DNA from: Methanocella arvoryzae MRE50
GTDB lineage: Archaea; Halobacteriota; Methanocellia; Methanocellales; Methanocellaceae
Length of the DNA stretch: 64,000 nt
Assembly (NCBI RefSeq): GCF_000063445.1
Contig: NC_009464.1
Location: forward strand, 1,922,001-1,986,000
Direction: 5' to 3'
The notes below the pieces were generated by a model. That model ran no database searches and was not told the DNA's origin. It worked only from the letters and a program-made list of their open reading frames with translations. The translations under genes and the position numbers were made by a program. Below, in pieces: positions 60,981-64,000 of this stretch. Within the stretch, counting starts at the first letter, position 1; each line of letters opens with the position of its first letter.

Positions 60981-61180
60981 GCGATTATTCACCACGGAGT
61001 GCACAGAGACGCACAGAGGTTCACAGAGGACTGGTTACCACAGAGGCACAGAGACGCACAGAGGTTCACAGAGATATTCTATTAATCTCTGGATATGATT
61101 ACTTATTAAGTAAGTCTCTGTGAGTCTCTGTGCACTCTGTGGTTATAGGTGCTCTCTGTGCCTCTGTGGTGAATAATCGC
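60981..61180. repeat. Family C palindromic repeat array between convergent genes
   Basis: The left array (60981-61078) reads CCACAGAGGCACAGAGACGC-type motifs and the right array (61105-61180) the inverse, around an AT-rich spacer of about 26 bp. The outermost parts, ATTATTCACCAC and GTGGTGAATAAT, are exact inverses. It lies between larC and the convergent 61228 gene, and no gene is present. Confidence 0.85.
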
Positions 61181-61227
61181 CGTGCTGTCGTGGTTCCATC
61201 GGCGCAACCCTGTAATAAAATTAGAAG

Positions 61228-61611
61228 CTACCGGCTCTTCTGCTGGGGGCCGGCCATCATTTTTCCCAGCTCCTGCTGGAGGACGCCCATGACGTATGGT
61301 GCGGCGAGGGCCAGTATCTGGGAGACCATGCTGCCTCCTCCGCCGCCTTCCTGTACGGTGATGTTGTGCTTGGCAGGGACTTCCTTGACCACGACTCTTG
61401 GAGTGAGCATCCTGATTATCCTGAAGGCGACGATTCCCGTTCCTACGGCGGCCGCGGTGGTCATGAATGGGTGGTCCCTGATCGTGCTGGTCGCCGGCCT
61501 GATGAGGTCGTGCGGGGCTCTGGCTACAGTCGTTTTCAGCCTGCCGAAGGACTGGCCTATCAGTGCTTCTGTCAGGCGGATGTCCTCTTCGGTCACCTTA
61601 TGCTTTGCCAC
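61228..61611 (-). CDS. Small membrane-associated protein of unknown function
   Basis: The 127-residue protein has one or two moderately hydrophobic segments (about residues 49-67 and 93-110) and a Gly-rich stretch between them. It starts at GTG and overlaps the next upstream gene by 14 bp. With the two upstream genes it resembles the bacterial YqjD/YqjE/YqjK trio of envelope stress proteins; it occupies the third position. Function unknown. Confidence 0.65.
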   Translation of the reverse strand: MAKHKVTEEDIRLTEALIGQSFGRLKTTVARAPHDLIRPATSTIRDHPFMTTAAAVGTGIVAFRIIRMLTPRVVVKEVPAKHNITVQEGGGGGSMVSQILALAAPYVMGVLQQELGKMMAGPQQKSR

Positions 61612-62014
61612 TTTGCACCATCTCCGTGGTACTGGGTGTCTTCAGGACCGGCACTCTGGAGAACAGGAAGTATGCGATGACTGCTGCCAGCACAATCGCT
61701 ACGACTCCGATGATGAGGAGCGCTGCCCAGAGCGGTATCAGCGTGGAGATGAAGAGGATGGATCCGGCCACGAGGGCCAGCGCTCCTGCGACCAGCAGGG
61801 CGGCCAGCACGGAAACGTAGATCAGCTGCCTGATCAGGAAGTCGAACGGGTCGAAGACATAGTGTTGTAAATACAGGTCTGTCTTCTGGCGTACGTATAG
61901 ATCTAAGTACTTGACCAGATCGGCGAACTCCTGTTCAATCGAGCTTTCCTCTGCAGCTGTGGCAGATGATGCTGCCGTGGTTCCGCCTGTGGCCTGATCC
62001 ATGTTCTCAGTCAC
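61598..62014 (-). CDS. YqjE/holin-superfamily-III-like membrane protein
   Basis: The 138-residue protein has an acidic N-terminal helix and two long membrane helices (about 66-92 and 97-120) separated by a short turn, the layout of YqjE/Holin-X-type proteins. It starts at GTG 62014. The overlapping downstream gene and the upstream DUF883-like gene make an operon of small envelope proteins. Confidence 0.65.
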   Translation of the reverse strand: MTENMDQATGGTTAASSATAAEESSIEQEFADLVKYLDLYVRQKTDLYLQHYVFDPFDFLIRQLIYVSVLAALLVAGALALVAGSILFISTLIPLWAALLIIGVVAIVLAAVIAYFLFSRVPVLKTPSTTEMVQSGKA

Positions 62015-62048
62015 TCTCTTTCTCTCTATCCTGGTCTCTCTTTTAGTC

Positions 62049-62417
62049 TTAGTCGCGCCTCGTCATCAGCGAGCCTACCATGAAGCCTATGCCCACGGCG
62101 ATCATGACCGAAGCAAACGGGTGCTCGACGATGAACGTCTCTACCGGCTCCACTTTCTTGTCTACCTCTGCCTTGAGCTCCGCGGTGCGGGCCTCGATGT
62201 CGTCTATGATGGCCTTGACTTCCTGGCCCTTGGATCCGAGGTCTGCTTCCCTGAGCTTTCTGGCAGCTTCCGCAAGAGCCTCGGCTGTATGCAATTTCAT
62301 CTCGTCAGCCCTGGATACTGTGGTATCGACTAAACGCTCTGCCTTTAACGCAGCCTGTGTTCTGGCATGCGGGGTAGACGTGGTGGTACCGATCATTTGT
62401 TCTACATCTTCCGCCAT
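62049..62417 (-). CDS. DUF883 (YqjD/ElaB-like) membrane-anchored protein
   Basis: The 122-residue protein has a long amphipathic helical part (about 10-95) and a C-terminal membrane segment in the pattern VEPVETFIVEHPFASVMIAVGIG, the DUF883 hallmark. ElaB/YqjD proteins tether ribosomes or associate with the membrane in stationary phase in bacteria; the archaeal role is inferred. ATG 62417 is preferred to a GTG-like upstream start. Confidence 0.82.
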   Translation of the reverse strand: MAEDVEQMIGTTTSTPHARTQAALKAERLVDTTVSRADEMKLHTAEALAEAARKLREADLGSKGQEVKAIIDDIEARTAELKAEVDKKVEPVETFIVEHPFASVMIAVGIGFMVGSLMTRRD

Positions 62418-62549
62418 ATCGATCAACACTCAGTTGTATTAATTTAATAATATAATAATGTTTTGTTACCGATTGCACGGCTATCGATAAAGAGAAAAAC
62501 GTATGGGGTGACGCCGAAGGCGGAGCAGCCCCGGCGCCGGGCTGAAGGG

Positions 62550-63302
62550 TTAGTGCTGTTTGGAGCTCTGCACGGTCTCCATCATGGCATCGAGGGCCGC
62601 GGAGAGCGCCGTCTCGTTGCTGAATCCCCCGGCGATCTTTTCCAGCTCGGGCCGGGGCAGGCTCTTCATCTCTTCAGCCAGCTTCACCATGTTCGGCAGC
62701 GCCCTGACGATGTTGTCGACTATGGTGACCGTCGCAGTTCTGGCAGATCTGGACAGCGGGTTCAGGTCAACGACGATGACCTTTTTGCCCATCTTCACCA
62801 GCGCCTCGCACCGGTCACCGTCTTCCAGCGGCACGAGCACCACGTCCGCCGTGAAGATGCCTTCCGAAGAAGCTTTCGCCCGGTCGTGAGACAGGCCCGG
62901 AATAAGCCGGTCAGGGTGCACTCCGAGGGGCTCACAGCCGTTAGACCTGAGCAGGCCGGCGATCTTGCCCACCCTCTCCTCGGTCCGGTGGAACAGGTTG
63001 ACCTCCACGCCTGCGTTCACCTCTTTCGCCAGCGCCACCATCTCCGGCGCCGCCAGGGCCGCGGCGTTGCCGTTCACCGAGACGACCGGGTTCCGGGCGA
63101 GCAACAGCATCGCCACGGCAGCCTTCTCAGCGCCGAGCGCCGGGGCTGTCGTTTTTTCGCCGAGCAGGTAGTCGAAAGCTTCGCCCCTGCCATGGGCGAT
63201 GAGCCCCTGCATACTCGTGATGCCGTCCCGCACGCCCTTCACCAGCATCTCCCTGGTCACCAGGGACTGGTACCGCGGATGATCTCGTGGAATGTCGGTC
63301 AT
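62550..63302 (-). CDS. 4-phosphopantoate--beta-alanine ligase (archaeal PPS)
   Basis: The archaeal enzyme joins 4-phosphopantoate and beta-alanine with ATP to make 4'-phosphopantothenate for coenzyme A. The 250-residue protein starts IPRDHPRYQSLVTREML and shows GLIAHGRGEAFDYLLGE, NVNGN-like SVNGNAAALAAPE, VEVNLFHRTEER and IVVDLNPLSRSART, all typical. ATG 63302 is chosen since the upstream extension is hydrophobic and promoter-proximal. It is a marker of archaeal origin. Confidence 0.95.
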   Translation of the reverse strand: MTDIPRDHPRYQSLVTREMLVKGVRDGITSMQGLIAHGRGEAFDYLLGEKTTAPALGAEKAAVAMLLLARNPVVSVNGNAAALAAPEMVALAKEVNAGVEVNLFHRTEERVGKIAGLLRSNGCEPLGVHPDRLIPGLSHDRAKASSEGIFTADVVLVPLEDGDRCEALVKMGKKVIVVDLNPLSRSARTATVTIVDNIVRALPNMVKLAEEMKSLPRPELEKIAGGFSNETALSAALDAMMETVQSSKQH

Positions 63303-63513
63303 AGTAAGTAACACCTGTAAGCAGAGGCTGATCAGGGCTGCATCCACCAAATAAGTATCGCGGAGCCAGAGCGCAGACTTCAGCGATTATACCTGAATAT
63401 CCATCACTATCCCATTGATCTCTGGATACTATAGGCTTGCATATTAAGCCCGCGATAAAAAGGCTTAATACAGCACGCTGATATAAGTCCCATCGATAAG
63501 GGGGAGTGTAGCA

Positions 63514-64000
63514 GTGTTCGACAAGCTCAGGGAAGCGCTGAAGGGAAAGGCCGCAGTCACGCCGGCTAAGAAAGTACAGCAGCCTGTTCAGGAGCGCATC
63601 CAGATCGAGGCGCCAGTCCTCCTGCCTTTTACCGACTCCACGACCGACATGGGCGGGGAGCGTATCCGGCAGCCCGACCTCCTCAAGGGCAACGTGGACC
63701 ACGCCGGGCACCTCCGCATCCTGGCGAGGAACGACGAGGAGGCCGGCAGGCTGTGCATCGACGCGCTGGGGGCGTCAAGGGACCGGAAAACGGTGCACTA
63801 TGGCACCGACGACATCTCCGGCTACCTGTCGGGCAAAGGCCCGCTGGAGATCCTGACGCTCACCAAAAACGGCGAGACTCTCGCCGTCTACCCCCTGTTC
63901 CCTGTGGGCAGGCCGCTCCCGGCGAGGATCACCCAGATCACCGAGTGTAACAACACGTACGAAGGCCAGCTCGAAGTCTGGCTGAACGAGGGCACAGCCA
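63514..64000 (+). CDS. Unknown protein, 3' truncated by window edge
   Basis: The frame opens at GTG 63514, 8 nt after GGGGAG, and runs off the right edge after 162 codons. The N-terminus is basic and linker-like, followed by a beta-rich region with LLPFTDSTTDMGGERIR, LEILTLTKNGETLAVYP and ARITQITECNNTYEGQLEVWL. No family was recognised. Confidence 0.7.
   Translation, partial: MFDKLREALKGKAAVTPAKKVQQPVQERIQIEAPVLLPFTDSTTDMGGERIRQPDLLKGNVDHAGHLRILARNDEEAGRLCIDALGASRDRKTVHYGTDDISGYLSGKGPLEILTLTKNGETLAVYPLFPVGRPLPARITQITECNNTYEGQLEVWLNEGTA

Noticed and set aside
20484-61180. CRISPR arrays in the repeat-rich intergenic regions
   Set aside because: The repeat units are degenerate, unevenly spaced and inverted about a centre. 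There are no constant direct repeats with unique spacers and no cas genes.

Overview
The window looks like the chromosome of a methanogenic euryarchaeon, most probably a Methanocella (Rice Cluster I) relative. Supporting signs are an archaeal DNA polymerase D large subunit, archaeal-type alanyl-tRNA synthetase, archaeal 4-phosphopantoate--beta-alanine ligase, a methanogen-style GGAA-N6-TTCC (NrpR-type) operator in front of glnA, TATA-box promoters with short or absent leaders, and a Vht-like membrane-bound [NiFe] hydrogenase with its cytochrome b and TatC. The genus assignment is inference; no rRNA or tRNA gene was found. Layout: 0-2.1 kb holds a truncated HerA/DUF87 ATPase, a prepilin peptidase and a pilin-like protein. 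2.1-7.4 kb holds glnA, a coiled-coil protein and alaS. 7.4-11.2 kb is a visibly AT-rich accessory island: a winged-helix regulator, a secreted Cys-containing protein, two ABC-2 permeases without an ATPase, a membrane-anchored beta-sandwich protein, and two copies of a small structured RNA-like element. 11.2-22 kb holds small signalling proteins (roadblock, GTPase), DNA repair (RNase HII, an endonuclease III-like glycosylase with an unusual Fe-S motif), a GxxExxY gene bracketed by inverted repeats, tandem HAD hydrolases, a methyltransferase and a class II aldolase. 22.5-29.8 kb is a tetrapyrrole operon (precorrin-2 dehydrogenase, hemA, hemB, hemL, hemC, cobA, hemD) leading from glutamyl-tRNA to precorrin-2/sirohydrochlorin for siroheme, F430 and corrinoids; a GxxExxY gene sits inside it on the opposite strand. 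29.9-46.6 kb holds peptidases, DUF998 proteins, MoaB/MobA, PolD large subunit, a cis-prenyltransferase/flippase/DUF92 lipid cluster and a bifunctional-nuclease-family protein. 46.5-51 kb is the hydrogenase small/large/cytochrome b cluster next to tatC, consistent with Tat export of the Tat-signal-bearing small subunit. 51-64 kb holds small secreted and TPR-like proteins, an M28 peptidase, a decayed ferredoxin gene, the Lhr helicase with a metallophosphoesterase, larE and a one-domain larC, a YqjD/YqjE-like envelope trio and the phosphopantothenate pathway enzyme. Three things stand out. First, three genes (GNAT acetyltransferase, DnaQ-like exonuclease, hydrogenase large subunit) have their conserved N-termini only if translation starts at an ACG codon placed 5-6 nt behind a Shine-Dalgarno-like sequence. 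Second, the recovered hydrogenase N-terminus carries Gln where the proton-gate Glu of the RxEGH motif normally sits. Third, the intergenic regions are full of long imperfect palindromes built from degenerate short motifs; three of them share inverted termini and exactly fill the gaps between convergent genes.
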